Source of the DNA: Candidatus Dependentiae bacterium
Lineage (GTDB): Bacteria > Babelota > Babeliae > Babelales > Vermiphilaceae
Direction of reading: 5' to 3'
Assembly: GCA_026389015.1 (NCBI GenBank)
Contig: JAPLIR010000025.1
Location: forward strand, 1-64,000
DNA length: 64,000 nt
This document shows positions 32,925-42,457 of the stretch, piece by piece. Every line of letters starts with the position of its first letter. The stretch's first letter is position 1. Below the pieces are notes generated by a model, which saw only the letters and a program-made list of their open reading frames with translations, was not told the DNA's origin and searched no databases. The translations under genes were made by a program, and so were the position numbers.

Positions 32925-34281
32925 TGATCAGAACGAGCGTAGTTATACGTTTAAGTCGGCAAAAGGATTAAATAAAAAAATTGTTGCGAGCATCTCAGAA
33001 CAAAAAAATGAACCAGGCTGGATGACCGATTTTCGACTCAATGCGCTAGAGATTTTCGAGCGCATGCCCATGCCTACCTGGGGAGCTGACCTCAGCGCCT
33101 TGGACCCTCATGATATTTATTATTACGTCAAACCAATTCCTGAGCAAAAAAATTCCTGGGCCGATGTACCCGATTACATCAAAACCACGTTTGATAAAAT
33201 TGGCATTCCCCAAGCAGAACAAAAATTCTTAGCCGGTGTCGGTGCGCAATATGAATCAGAAGTGGTCTATAAAAGTTTAAAAAAGAAGTGGCAAGAGCTG
33301 GGTGTTATTTTTTCTGATACGGGCACGGCATTGCGTGATTACCCCGAGATATTCAAAAAATATTTTTCTACCATTATTCCACCACACGATAACAAATTTG
33401 CTGCGCTGAACTCTGCAGTATGGAGCGGTGGTAGCTTTGTCTATGTGCCTCAAGGCGTGCAGATTGACATGCCGCTGCAGGCGTATTTCCGTATCAATGT
33501 TGCCAACATGGGCCAATTTGAACGTACCTTGATCATTGCCGAACCAGGTAGTGATGTGCATTATGTTGAAGGGTGCAGCGCACCGCTCTATCGCCAGAAT
33601 TCATTGCACAGCGCTGTCGTTGAACTCGTTGCCTTAGAAGGTTCTCGCATTCGCTATACGACGATTCAAAACTGGTCAAACAATGTGTACAACTTGGTGA
33701 CTAAACGTGCCGTGGCGTATAAAAATGCAAAAGTTGAATGGATCGATGGTAACTTTGGCAGTAAAGTTACCATGAAATATCCTGCAGTAATTTTAAAAGA
33801 AGAAGGCGCACAAGCACAAATTATTTCCATTGCTGTCGCCGGCAAAGGTCAACATCAAGACGCGGGTGGCAAAGTTATTCACCTCGCGCCACATACGACC
33901 TCCAACATTGTGTCAAAATCAATCAGCAAAGATGGCGGACGCGCGAGCTATCGTGGCCTATTAAAAGTTGCCAAAGGTGCCGTTGGCGTTAAATCTAATG
34001 TGCAATGCGATGCGCTCATATTGGACGATCAATCACGTTCTGACACCTATCCAACCGTGCACGTGTACGAGCAAGAAGTTGATGTTGGGCATGAAGCATC
34101 GGTGAGCAATCTTAATGACGAACAATTATTTTATCTGACAAGTCGCGGACTCAGTTCTGCTGCAGCGCGCGCCATGATCGTTAATGGCTTTATCGATGCA
34201 TTTGTTAAAGAATTGCCTATGGAATATGCAGTCGAAATTAATCGATTGATTGCCATGGAAATGGAAGGTTCAATCGGATGA
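32914..34281 (+). CDS. sufB: Fe-S cluster assembly scaffold SufB
   Basis: Core scaffold of the SUF pathway (455 aa). Conserved blocks include [47 protein letters not shown] and [20 protein letters not shown]. Length and order are normal for SufB. AAGGG seven bases before the ATG supports the start inside the sufC end. The stop overlaps sufD as ATGA. Confidence 0.96.
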   Translation: MPTNDQNERSYTFKSAKGLNKKIVASISEQKNEPGWMTDFRLNALEIFERMPMPTWGADLSALDPHDIYYYVKPIPEQKNSWADVPDYIKTTFDKIGIPQAEQKFLAGVGAQYESEVVYKSLKKKWQELGVIFSDTGTALRDYPEIFKKYFSTIIPPHDNKFAALNSAVWSGGSFVYVPQGVQIDMPLQAYFRINVANMGQFERTLIIAEPGSDVHYVEGCSAPLYRQNSLHSAVVELVALEGSRIRYTTIQNWSNNVYNLVTKRAVAYKNAKVEWIDGNFGSKVTMKYPAVILKEEGAQAQIISIAVAGKGQHQDAGGKVIHLAPHTTSNIVSKSISKDGGRASYRGLLKVAKGAVGVKSNVQCDALILDDQSRSDTYPTVHVYEQEVDVGHEASVSNLNDEQLFYLTSRGLSSAAARAMIVNGFIDAFVKELPMEYAVEINRLIAMEMEGSIG

Positions 34282-34934
34282 CGCGTACTATTACCGTACC
34301 AGCCGGCACGAGTCTGAATTATCTTTATGATCAACGGCAAGAGAATGTAATAGATGGCATCTGTGTCATTAACTTTCATCTTGAGCGGGACAGTACTTTG
34401 CATTGTTTTATGGCTATAACCGATGATGCGGTGTCGGCGATCACCTTGAATGTTTTTCTGGACGGTGAGCGGGCACAAGCAACCGTGCGCGGTGTTTATG
34501 CACTGCGTGATGCGCACAAGGTTACGATTACCACGCTGCAACATCATCGAGCTGCGCATACGACCAGTGACTTAATCTTTAAGGGTGCGTTGAGCGGCCA
34601 TGCACAAGCTTTCTATCATGGTACGATTTATGTCGATCAACAGGCAAAAAAAACGAGATCATTACAAAAAAATCATACGCTGCTTTTAAGCAAGACTGCC
34701 AAAAGTGTTTCGGTGCCGAGCTTAGAAGTGTTGACGCACGATGTGCATTGTACGCATGGCACGGCAGCCGGCTATCTTGATGCACAAACATTGTTCTATG
34801 CGCAATCGCGTGGCTTGGACATGGAGCAAGCGCGACGTATGGTGCTCGAAGGATTTTTTGCTCAAATGCTAGAAGGATTATCAACTTCTGTGGTAGTAGA
34901 TATATATAAGCGTATAGCAACTATTGGACTATAA
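34278..34934 (+). CDS. sufD: Short SufD-like scaffold protein
   Basis: The position between sufB and sufS and the C-terminal block ([20 protein letters not shown], then a helical FFAQMLEGL end) identify it as SufD-like. It is only 218 residues, about half of typical SufD, and the N-terminal half is missing or greatly reduced. The usual TSHG-type block reads [13 protein letters not shown], keeping a His. It overlaps sufB by four bases and is intact, so this looks like a natural short form. Confidence 0.82.
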   Translation: MTRTITVPAGTSLNYLYDQRQENVIDGICVINFHLERDSTLHCFMAITDDAVSAITLNVFLDGERAQATVRGVYALRDAHKVTITTLQHHRAAHTTSDLIFKGALSGHAQAFYHGTIYVDQQAKKTRSLQKNHTLLLSKTAKSVSVPSLEVLTHDVHCTHGTAAGYLDAQTLFYAQSRGLDMEQARRMVLEGFFAQMLEGLSTSVVVDIYKRIATIGL

Positions 34935-34953
34935 TGTTGAAAGAGAGTTGTTT

Positions 34954-36174
34954 ATGAAAAAAAATATTCGCAATGATTTTCCTATTCTAAAACAGAAAAT
35001 GAATGGTCATCCATTAATTTATTTTGATAATGCTTCAACGTCACAAAAGCCACAGGCAGTGCTTGATGCATTGATGAATTTTTACACCACCACCAATGCT
35101 AATATTCATCGCGGAATATATACCATTGGCGAACAAGCAACGCAGGCGTATGAAGATGCACGAGTCAAAGTGGCACGATTTATTAACGCACAAGATCCGA
35201 GCGAGATTGTCTTTACGAGCGGAACCACTGAAAGTATTAATCTTGTTGCTTCAACATGGGGCGTATGCGATTTAGAAGAAGGTGACGAGATTCTTATCAC
35301 CGAATTAGAACACCATTCCAATATGGTGCCGTGGCAATTGCTTGCGTATAAACAAAGTGCAAAATTAAAATTTATTCCGGTGTTACCCGATGGTAGGTTG
35401 GATACGAAAACATTATCCAAATTAATCACTTCGCGCACTAAAATTGTTTCATTGTCTCATGTTTCTAATGCGTTGGGCGTTCATAACGGCATTCAAGATA
35501 TTATTACGGCAGCGCATGCAGTTGATGCTATGGTTATGATTGATGCAGCACAATCGGTGCCGCATCAGCCTATTGATGTTCAAGCAATGAATTGCGACTT
35601 CTTGGCTTTTTCAGGGCACAAAATGTTGGCGCCAACGGGCATTGGGGTGCTCTATATAAAAAAAGATCTCCATGATTTTATGTCCCCTTATCAAGTTGGT
35701 GGCGGCATGGTGCAAGAGGTTGATTTTAAGGAAGCGACCTGGCGTTCAATGCCACAAAAATTGGAGGCAGGAACTCCTCCTATTGCCCAAGCTATAGGCT
35801 TAGGCGCAGCAATCGATTATTTGCAAAGTTCTGTCGATTGGGCAGCATTGCGTGCGCATGAAGCGGCGTTGTGTACTCAACTTATTGATGGCCTTTCGAC
35901 TATTCCTTCCATCAAACTTCTAGGGCCACTCGATGAACTTAAAAAAGTTGGTCATATGGTGAGCTTTACCGTCGATGGCATGCACCCGCATGATGTTGCT
36001 GCCTATTTAAATAATTATGGCATATGCGTACGGGCTGGCCATCATTGTGCGCAGCCACTTGCTAAAAAATTGGGTATTGAGGCTTCGGTTCGCGTCAGTT
36101 TTTATTGTTATAATACGGTAGCTGAGGTAAAATATTTCATAGAGGTTATGAAAAAAATTCACACGGTTTTATAA
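34954..36174 (+). CDS. sufS: Cysteine desulfurase SufS
   Basis: PLP enzyme that takes sulfur from cysteine for Fe-S assembly. Visible: FDNASTSQKP at the start, ITELEHHSNMVPW, the PLP-Lys region SGHKMLAPTGIGVLY, and the active Cys at about residue 365 in RAGHHCAQPL. Length 406 is typical of SufS. The ATG at 34954 has GAGAG about eight bases upstream; the longer frame overlaps sufD and is not conserved. The acceptor protein SufU is encoded separately at 44641. Confidence 0.95.
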   Translation: MKKNIRNDFPILKQKMNGHPLIYFDNASTSQKPQAVLDALMNFYTTTNANIHRGIYTIGEQATQAYEDARVKVARFINAQDPSEIVFTSGTTESINLVASTWGVCDLEEGDEILITELEHHSNMVPWQLLAYKQSAKLKFIPVLPDGRLDTKTLSKLITSRTKIVSLSHVSNALGVHNGIQDIITAAHAVDAMVMIDAAQSVPHQPIDVQAMNCDFLAFSGHKMLAPTGIGVLYIKKDLHDFMSPYQVGGGMVQEVDFKEATWRSMPQKLEAGTPPIAQAIGLGAAIDYLQSSVDWAALRAHEAALCTQLIDGLSTIPSIKLLGPLDELKKVGHMVSFTVDGMHPHDVAAYLNNYGICVRAGHHCAQPLAKKLGIEASVRVSFYCYNTVAEVKYFIEVMKKIHTVL

Positions 36175-36196
36175 TATTTTTGCACCAGGGATTTAC

Positions 36197-36796
36197 ATGA
36201 TTGATAATCAAAGTATTATAAAAAAATTTATTATGAGCGCAGTTTTTTTGACGGCGGTCATGAGCCCAATGATGTATGCTCAAACGCAGGATGTGTCAGA
36301 AATTTCTGTTGAGGTTGTTACGACAGCATTAAGAATTGATATCAAAAAATTAGTGAAAAACATGTTATGGACCATAGGCCTGGTAGCGTTGACTCAAGTC
36401 GCAACTGATGTGAATGAAATAGGTCAGACCTTGGACGAATCGTCGCAGATGTTCGACGCGGATACGGTCCCTGTTTATGAACGTGGCTTTCCCGATATTG
36501 GAGCTTTACTAGGAAGTAAAAAACGGCAATTTATTGGCAAGGTAGCACGAAGTTTACCTCGTGTCCTTGTAGTCGGCACTGCGACCGCCCTTATTCAGGA
36601 AGCGGCTGAGCAAAAGATTGCTGGAGTCGTGGGCGATAGCTTGGTAGAGCCTGAATATAATGAAACAGGTTCTAACAAGCGTTACTATGCCTATTGGGCG
36701 ATTAAATGGGTATTGCAAAGTCTTATAGTCCCAACATTGATTTCAGAAGGTCTTGTGGGGCCGATGTATAATGGCATGTTTGGTTTTTCTTATTGA
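36197..36796 (+). CDS. Exported protein, paralogue set A member 1
   Basis: A 199-residue protein with signal peptide (IIKKFIMSAVFLTAVMSPMM, cleavage near YAQ). The mature part contains VARSLPRVLVVGTATALIQ and ends SNKRYYAYWAIKWVLQSLIVPTLISE. The ending matches closely the C-terminus of the third gene of this set (GNKRYYACGTGKWVLNNFIVPTL). AGGGA about five bases before the ATG supports the start. It follows sufS by 22 bases but is probably unrelated to Fe-S work. No family recognised. Confidence 0.6.
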   Translation: MIDNQSIIKKFIMSAVFLTAVMSPMMYAQTQDVSEISVEVVTTALRIDIKKLVKNMLWTIGLVALTQVATDVNEIGQTLDESSQMFDADTVPVYERGFPDIGALLGSKKRQFIGKVARSLPRVLVVGTATALIQEAAEQKIAGVVGDSLVEPEYNETGSNKRYYAYWAIKWVLQSLIVPTLISEGLVGPMYNGMFGFSY

Positions 36797-36839
36797 TTTC
36801 TCAGATCATTTTTTTAACATTTTTTAAAATAACAGGTTT

Positions 36840-37757
36840 ATGGTGAAAAATAACTACGTATTTCTTTTTGTGTTCTTTGTAGGCAGTATGCATGGACAAC
36901 AATCTTTGCCTGCAAAACTTTCTGATATAACTAGTAATGCTCAACCGCAGGATATTTTAGCCGTTGCTCAAGAGAATGGTGATGCCAAAAAGGATGTCGA
37001 CGAACCTATTATTAATGGGTATCAATTATTACGAGTTACTGCTTCAAGCTCTTTGGATAGGACTAAAGAGGCAATGAATGAATTTGGAGGCGCTATTGAT
37101 AATCTTATAGAGCATAGGAATAATGTTACTTATTATAATGAGTTAAATACATTATTATTGCCTACATTAGATAATGAAGCTTTTAAATTAACAACACTGC
37201 ATGTCTTGATCCATGATGTAATAGATGACAAGTGTCAGGAGAAAAAACTTGTTGACTTAGCTTATCTGCCATGGAGGCAGTTACCGGTAAAAATAGTCAA
37301 AGATTTACCGTTCAACGTTGCTGCATGTGCGGTTAATAATATTTTAAAAAGAAACATGCCAGATAGGCCCTTTACCGTTGCTATGACTACAGTTGCAGTC
37401 AATGCAACCACGGCTGTCATCACGTATCACGTTGCTCCATGTCCCTGGGAATGGCAAAAAGCGCAGGAATTACCAAGCAAGATAGCAGGCGATTTGCCAC
37501 GTGCTCTTATTACCAGTGTGGCTACGGCTGGTGTTATATACGTCTTTGATGTGGACAAGCATGTTGATACTGTCGTTGATTATGGCTTGCAAAAATGTGG
37601 TATACAAAAACCAAGAGACGATGGTTGGCATGAGTGGCTTTTAACAAATGGAAAAGCACTTTTAAAGCAGCAAGTGGCAGCTCTTATTTTAGGACTCTAT
37701 GCAGAGCCGCTTTATGACAGGGCTTCAGGGGTATTGAGGTCTTCATCATCATCTTAA
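36840..37757 (+). CDS. Exported protein, paralogue set A member 2
   Basis: A 305-residue protein with a short signal peptide (MVKNNYVFLFVFFVGSMHG). The shared core is KDLPFNVAACAVNNILKR, then an Ala/Val/Thr-rich hydrophobic stretch, then KIAGDLPRALITSVATAGVIYV. The tail is Ser-rich. Member 3 shows the same order (KSLPYDITANLVSNVIKR ... APRAVTTALATNG). Function unknown; amphipathic and hydrophobic helices suggest membrane association. Confidence 0.6.
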   Translation: MVKNNYVFLFVFFVGSMHGQQSLPAKLSDITSNAQPQDILAVAQENGDAKKDVDEPIINGYQLLRVTASSSLDRTKEAMNEFGGAIDNLIEHRNNVTYYNELNTLLLPTLDNEAFKLTTLHVLIHDVIDDKCQEKKLVDLAYLPWRQLPVKIVKDLPFNVAACAVNNILKRNMPDRPFTVAMTTVAVNATTAVITYHVAPCPWEWQKAQELPSKIAGDLPRALITSVATAGVIYVFDVDKHVDTVVDYGLQKCGIQKPRDDGWHEWLLTNGKALLKQQVAALILGLYAEPLYDRASGVLRSSSSS

Positions 37758-37943
37758 TCCCTGCTCATTAGCTCCTTTTTAACCTTAAATCACCTTGCTT
37801 TCTATCCGTTCACCCCATAACAGAGCTATAAACCTTACTCAAAACCTCTATTTCTTGACATATTTCAATTAGTATATAGGCTTATTATTAATATCAGTAA
37901 AAATACTATATTAATTTTTTATATACCAAAATGGAGTTTTGTT

Positions 37944-39152
37944 ATGAAAAATAAACATATACTTGTGCTGATCGTAGCATTGGTGAGTTCAAATTTACAG
38001 GGAATGTGGTCGAGCAGGTTTACCACCATGCTGGCTGGGGCTCGAACTGCTCTTGCAGCACGAATGCCCGCTTTTAAGCCACAAATGCCTACATTTTCAG
38101 GTTCAGGGTTCTTTTCGCGCTTTGCCATGGGTTCGAATGGGCTCGGCGCTGGTATGGGAAATATAGCCTCAAAATTCAGTTTTAAGCCAACTGTGAGTCG
38201 TTTAGCTTTAGGTTCAGCCTTCTTTGCTACGGCTGCGGCCACTGCCACACCTCAAAAAGCATATGCGCAGGGCAACAATACCCTGGAGCTTTCTACAGAG
38301 AATATCGATAAATATCCACATTATAAGCATCTGTTTATTGAGTGTGCAAAAAAGAATCTAGCAATGCCTTATGTTTTAGAGGCATTTAATAAAGCAGGGC
38401 AGATTGAGTCTATTGTGCATCTTATTAATAAATATCCTGATGCCGCCTCTGAGCTAGCTCTCGAAGCAACAAAACAGGGTGAAAATATTCCTGCTCAAAT
38501 TCAGCAAGCATTAGTAAAACAAGTGCCAGGATTTACGATGAACTTGAGACCATCCATTATTGATGGCGGACAATTAGTTGGTGTGGGTTTAAATACTGCG
38601 CTTGTGCAATCGCTCAATGTTGCTTGTAAATTTGCTCCTGCTATGTTTGATGCAATGGATAAGGATGATACTCATCATCTTGATATATTAGATGCGCAAC
38701 TCAGAAAAGAAGCTGTTAGTGCAACCATTAAGTCTTTACCCTATGACATTACAGCTAACCTTGTTAGTAATGTGATAAAAAGGCAGATTCTTGATTGTTC
38801 TCCGTATGTAAAAGTCCCTCTACGTGTTGCTGTGGATGCAACGGTATCTGTTGCAAATGAATACATAAAGTCTGGTCAATCAATGAATGAGTTGCCAGGA
38901 TTTGTAATAAAGGAAGCTCCACGTGCTGTTACTACAGCGCTAGCAACGAATGGGGCACAGTCATTGGTTAATAGGTATATTCAGTGTCCTGCATATAAAC
39001 AAGATGGTGGCAATAAGAGATATTATGCATGTGGCACCGGTAAGTGGGTGCTAAACAATTTTATAGTGCCAACGTTGGTAAGGCAAGCCTTGTATGGTAG
39101 TGATGAAAGTGCGCCAGCTGGTTCTGATAAGCCATCTACACCAGAGCAATAA
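37944..39152 (+). CDS. Exported protein, paralogue set A member 3
   Basis: The longest member (402 aa), with signal peptide MKNKHILVLIVALVSSNLQG. An N-terminal Gly/Phe/Met-rich region (residues 25-110) ends in a second hydrophobic stretch (ALGSAFFATAAATATPQKAYA) that itself resembles a signal sequence. Then comes a helical repeat-like part (YPHYKHLFIECAKKN, INKYPDAASELALEAT) and the shared C-terminal core. The protein looks like a fusion of a unique N-terminal region to the set A core. Function unknown. Confidence 0.6.
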   Translation: MKNKHILVLIVALVSSNLQGMWSSRFTTMLAGARTALAARMPAFKPQMPTFSGSGFFSRFAMGSNGLGAGMGNIASKFSFKPTVSRLALGSAFFATAAATATPQKAYAQGNNTLELSTENIDKYPHYKHLFIECAKKNLAMPYVLEAFNKAGQIESIVHLINKYPDAASELALEATKQGENIPAQIQQALVKQVPGFTMNLRPSIIDGGQLVGVGLNTALVQSLNVACKFAPAMFDAMDKDDTHHLDILDAQLRKEAVSATIKSLPYDITANLVSNVIKRQILDCSPYVKVPLRVAVDATVSVANEYIKSGQSMNELPGFVIKEAPRAVTTALATNGAQSLVNRYIQCPAYKQDGGNKRYYACGTGKWVLNNFIVPTLVRQALYGSDESAPAGSDKPSTPEQ

Positions 39153-39184
39153 CCAGCATTGCAAATAAGTAAATATAATAACCA

Positions 39185-39221
39185 AGCGCTCATAGCTTTT
39201 ATGCTAGTGGGCGCTTTTTTG
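39185..39221. terminator. Terminator between convergent genes
   Basis: AGCGCTCATAGC pairs with GCTAGTGGGCGCT around a TTTTAT loop, followed by a T-run. It overlaps the stop of the minus-strand gene at 39204, so both convergent genes use the same element. Confidence 0.8.
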
Positions 39222-39878
39222 CGTAGAGTGCTTTTTATTTTCTTGCATAACGATTTTATATACAAGGGCGCTGATGAGAGCAGCAAAGAAGCACCAAACT
39301 GACCCTGAGCTCAGCCAAAACGAAATAGAAGCAACGACAAAACCTATTGCTAATGCTAATCCAACAAGCCACATCGTTTGTATACTTGAGACAAAAAACG
39401 GCACGATGACGGCAAAGGTGTACATGCTATAAAGGCACAGTAGCACCAATGGCGTATGATGCCAATTTTGATCGTAGGCAATATGGTGCTCGGCAATGCG
39501 TGCCACCGGGCCAAACATAATGATGATGTAGGCTGAAATGCTGGCAACACATGAGCCACTAGCGATGGTGCTCAACAAGATTTTTTTTCTGAGAGTATCT
39601 GTTTCGAGTGCATAGAGAATGCTTGGAATGCATACTGGCCAAAATATTCCAGCAAAAAAAACAAATCCGTAGGTTGCGATAGTATGCAGCATTGTGCTGG
39701 TATTGTTATTCATGAGATTTAGCCAAACAATTCCCTCAAGTGCTTGTTGTAGCGCAAAAAACAGTGGTGTGCAGGCAAAAAGACGCAGAGTATTTGTGTG
39801 TGCTTTGTATATTGCTAGAAAACCAATAATCGCTAATCCAGCCGCCGCGGTAAAACTTGCTTGAGCAGAAAAACACAT
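39204..39878 (-). CDS. DUF6629-like multi-pass membrane protein
   Basis: A 224-residue protein with about seven hydrophobic helices. The opening MCFSAQASFTAAAGL and the early ALQQALEGIVWL are typical, as I recall, of the uncharacterised DUF6629 membrane family. GGGAGA on the minus strand precedes the ATG. Function unknown. It is followed on the same strand direction by another membrane protein gene upstream at 39929. Confidence 0.6.
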   Translation of the reverse strand: MCFSAQASFTAAAGLAIIGFLAIYKAHTNTLRLFACTPLFFALQQALEGIVWLNLMNNNTSTMLHTIATYGFVFFAGIFWPVCIPSILYALETDTLRKKILLSTIASGSCVASISAYIIIMFGPVARIAEHHIAYDQNWHHTPLVLLCLYSMYTFAVIVPFFVSSIQTMWLVGLALAIGFVVASISFWLSSGSVWCFFAALISALVYKIVMQENKKHSTQKSAH

Positions 39879-39928
39879 ACATATTCTCCCAGTAAATATT
39901 TTTATTTTAATCTAGCTCTATGCGAGCT

Positions 39929-40723
39929 TCATTGTACAAGGTTTGGTTTATTGTCAGGTATTCCGGTGAGTGTTCGCGTTGTATGCCAGTTATAAAGTGT
40001 TAGTCCAATCATCCATAGTAAGCTACACAGCCCTAGGACTATAGCTGCAGTGTGATTAAACCAGTTTTTGGTAAGGAGTGATTGAGGTATATCTGGTCCT
40101 GTGAAATCCAATAGCAATCGTATCGTTAAAGTAAAAAGTCGTGTTTGGAACCAGTGGCCCCTGCGGAATACGTCAACGATTAAAGGAGCTCCTAGTATGG
40201 CCATATGGAGAGCGGTAAAGTCGGGGAAATTATTGTACACAAAGGTGAGATTCCACAAGGTGTAGCCAATGATCCAACCAAAAGGAATAGTATATATAAG
40301 ATCTTTGTAAGGCGATTTGTTATCAACATCGATATGATGGTGCGATGGTATTGTTATGATTAATAGTATGCCAGCAAGCGGATTGAAAATATGATGTATG
40401 GTGAAATCAGTAAAGGCTGCTTCAAAAATATTAATGATTAATAAGCCATATACAAAAAAACTGATCCATTTTGTTTTTTCGAATGAAGTATAGCGATATG
40501 CTAGTACGCAACAGCAGGTGAAGAACAGAGTATATAATTTTGCCCATTCAAACGGGGTTTGTGATTCATTAGAAAAAAATATCCAATAGGGCGATAAGAT
40601 TATGGGTAATGCTACCAATACAGACCATGCAAGAATTTTAGAGCGGTGCAAAAGCTCATTGCAGATTAATAGAAAAATAAGAAATGCTACATAAAAACCT
40701 GTGGTTATTAGAATAGCTGGCAT
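39929..40723 (-). CDS. Multi-pass membrane protein, possibly DUF5692-like
   Basis: A 264-residue protein with eight or so hydrophobic segments and few charges. I start it at the ATG ending at 40723 because GGAGGAAAT lies directly upstream on the minus strand; an open frame to 40801 adds a polar, unlikely extension. Conserved-looking polar pieces include NPLAGILLIITIPSHHHIDVD and GWIIGYTLWNLTFVYN. I tentatively compare it to DUF5692 from memory only. Function unknown. Confidence 0.5.
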   Translation of the reverse strand: MPAILITTGFYVAFLIFLLICNELLHRSKILAWSVLVALPIILSPYWIFFSNESQTPFEWAKLYTLFFTCCCVLAYRYTSFEKTKWISFFVYGLLIINIFEAAFTDFTIHHIFNPLAGILLIITIPSHHHIDVDNKSPYKDLIYTIPFGWIIGYTLWNLTFVYNNFPDFTALHMAILGAPLIVDVFRRGHWFQTRLFTLTIRLLLDFTGPDIPQSLLTKNWFNHTAAIVLGLCSLLWMIGLTLYNWHTTRTLTGIPDNKPNLVQ

Positions 40724-40936
40724 ATTTCCTCCATCGTCAAAATTACCATTTTTATTGAAGTATATCGATTTGAGTGCTTGATTGTATAGAGTTTGATGCA
40801 CTCATGGCCTAGCAAAACCTACAATCATTGTGGGGGGCGCTGTTTTTTGTTACCATAGTTCTATGATTGCATTAAGAAAGGATGCAAGGGGATATGAAAA
40901 AATAATAAACTTCGCACATGAGGGGGGCTGCTTACT

Positions 40937-41632
40937 ATGAAATCAGATAAGTCATCAGGAGCAATTATCAAAAATTTGCTTGTCGTCGCAGGTTTTTTAT
41001 CGATCGCTGCATTATTATATTATCTCAATATAGGGCGCTATTTTTCTTTGGAAGTTATTCAAGCAAAGAGTGTTGAATTTAAGTTGATGGCCGAAGCATC
41101 ATATATCAAATTTGTAGTGATTTTTTTGGTTGTTTTTGCGCTGTGCATTGCGGCCTTTTTGCCTGTAATTGTGCCTTTTACCTTACTCGCGGGTTATTTG
41201 TTTGGCGTTTGGTTAGGGTTTGCCTATTCGTTAATGGCCGCAGTTGTTGGTTGCATGATATCGTATCTTTTTATTCGTTATGCTTTGCATTCATTGATTC
41301 GTGATCGTTACAAACAAGGTATAGATGATTTTAATAAAAAAATTGAGATTTATGGTCGTAGTTACATATTGATTTTACATTTTATGTCGATAGTGCCCTA
41401 TGGAGCAATTAATACACTGGCAGCATTGACAGAAGTTCCCTTTTGGATTTTTGTGGTGTTGACAACAATTGGTAGCATGCCGCTCATTTTTATCTGTGCG
41501 TTGGCAGGAGAGCAGTTGGCAACCATGCAATCATTGGGTGACATTTTTTCTTGGCAGGTCGTGATATTATTGGGATTATTAGCAGTGCTAGCCCTAGTGC
41601 CGGTATTGATCAGGCGATTTAAAAAAGTATAG
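40937..41632 (+). CDS. TVP38/TMEM64 (VTT-domain) membrane protein, copy 1
   Basis: A 231-residue membrane protein. It has the VTT/DedA-like central block: PVIVPFTLLAGYLFGVWLGF, then a Gly-rich turn (AAVVGCMISYLFIRY), RYKQGIDDFNKKIEIYG and the helix HFMSIVPYGAINTLAALTEV. Family members are linked to lipid scrambling or membrane homeostasis. It is the first of two tandem homologues, the next starting about 10 bases after its stop. Confidence 0.78.
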   Translation: MKSDKSSGAIIKNLLVVAGFLSIAALLYYLNIGRYFSLEVIQAKSVEFKLMAEASYIKFVVIFLVVFALCIAAFLPVIVPFTLLAGYLFGVWLGFAYSLMAAVVGCMISYLFIRYALHSLIRDRYKQGIDDFNKKIEIYGRSYILILHFMSIVPYGAINTLAALTEVPFWIFVVLTTIGSMPLIFICALAGEQLATMQSLGDIFSWQVVILLGLLAVLALVPVLIRRFKKV

Positions 41633-41642
41633 ATTGGAATGT

Positions 41643-42335
41643 ATGAAAAAAATTATTAAACGTATAATTATTGTTCTTTTTATTATTGCAGCTTTTTTTG
41701 CCTTGCGCTCGAGCGGTATTTATGATTATGTGAGCTTGTCCTATATTAAAAGTCAGCAAATACATTTACAAGACATTATTAGCCACAATTATTGCAGATC
41801 AGCATTTTTGTACATTTTTTTGTATATTATTATTGTAGCGTTTTCATTGCCACTTGCAGCTATTATGAGCATTGCAGGAGGATTCTTTTTTGGTACGCTG
41901 CTGGGAGCTTTGTATACTAATATTGGTTCGACTGTCGGTTCAGTCATTGCATTTTTGACATTTCGTTATGTCATTGGTGAGGCTATACAAAATCGTTATA
42001 AAAAAGAACTAGCTTCATTTAATAAGCATATGCATCAAGATGGTACGTTATATTTGTTGGTAATACATTTTATTATTGGCATACCTCTTTTTATGGTTAA
42101 CTTTTTAGCTGCTATGACCAATGTTTCATTGTCGACTTTCATTTGGACGACATCGCTTGGTGTTATGTTGCCATCATTTGTTTTTACCTTTGCTGGCCAA
42201 CAATTGACGGTCATCGAAACAGTAGGCGATATCTTTTCCCCTCCCATGATTGCCGCTTGTGTGTTTCTGGCATTATTGGCATTTCTACCAATCGTTATTA
42301 AAAAAATGGGTTTCTTGCATAGTAATAAAATCTAA
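41643..42335 (+). CDS. TVP38/TMEM64 (VTT-domain) membrane protein, copy 2
   Basis: Tandem paralogue of the preceding gene with the same order of blocks: LPLAAIMSIAGGFFFGTLLG, NIGSTVGSVIAFLTFRY, NRYKKELASFNKHMHQDG, then GDIFSPPMI. The ATG at 41643 gives a basic start (MKKIIKRIIIV), with a weak GGA site upstream. Sequence has drifted well away from copy 1 while keeping length, so the duplication is old. Confidence 0.78.
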   Translation: MKKIIKRIIIVLFIIAAFFALRSSGIYDYVSLSYIKSQQIHLQDIISHNYCRSAFLYIFLYIIIVAFSLPLAAIMSIAGGFFFGTLLGALYTNIGSTVGSVIAFLTFRYVIGEAIQNRYKKELASFNKHMHQDGTLYLLVIHFIIGIPLFMVNFLAAMTNVSLSTFIWTTSLGVMLPSFVFTFAGQQLTVIETVGDIFSPPMIAACVFLALLAFLPIVIKKMGFLHSNKI

Positions 42336-42412
42336 ATAATTTACCTACCAAGATTCTTTTTTTTCGCCTATTCTTATACTAATGACTTAATACTATTAAA
42401 TACGAAACCATC

Positions 42413-42432
42413 GTGTGCGCGAAAGCGCACAC
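42413..42432. promoter_or_regulatory. GAAA-tetraloop hairpin before the broken mntH
   Basis: GTGTGCGC and GCGCACAC form an 8-bp perfect stem closed by GAAA, 25 bases before the mntH start. It is GC-rich in an AT-rich gap and has no T-run, so it could be an operator or leader structure of the former gene. Confidence 0.55.
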
Positions 42433-42457
42433 AAATTAGAATGAAATAAAAATATCC

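Noticed and set aside
37855-37883. Promoter for the third set A gene (TTGACA at 37855)
   Set aside because: A good -35 box is present but no acceptable -10 box occurs 16-18 bases downstream.
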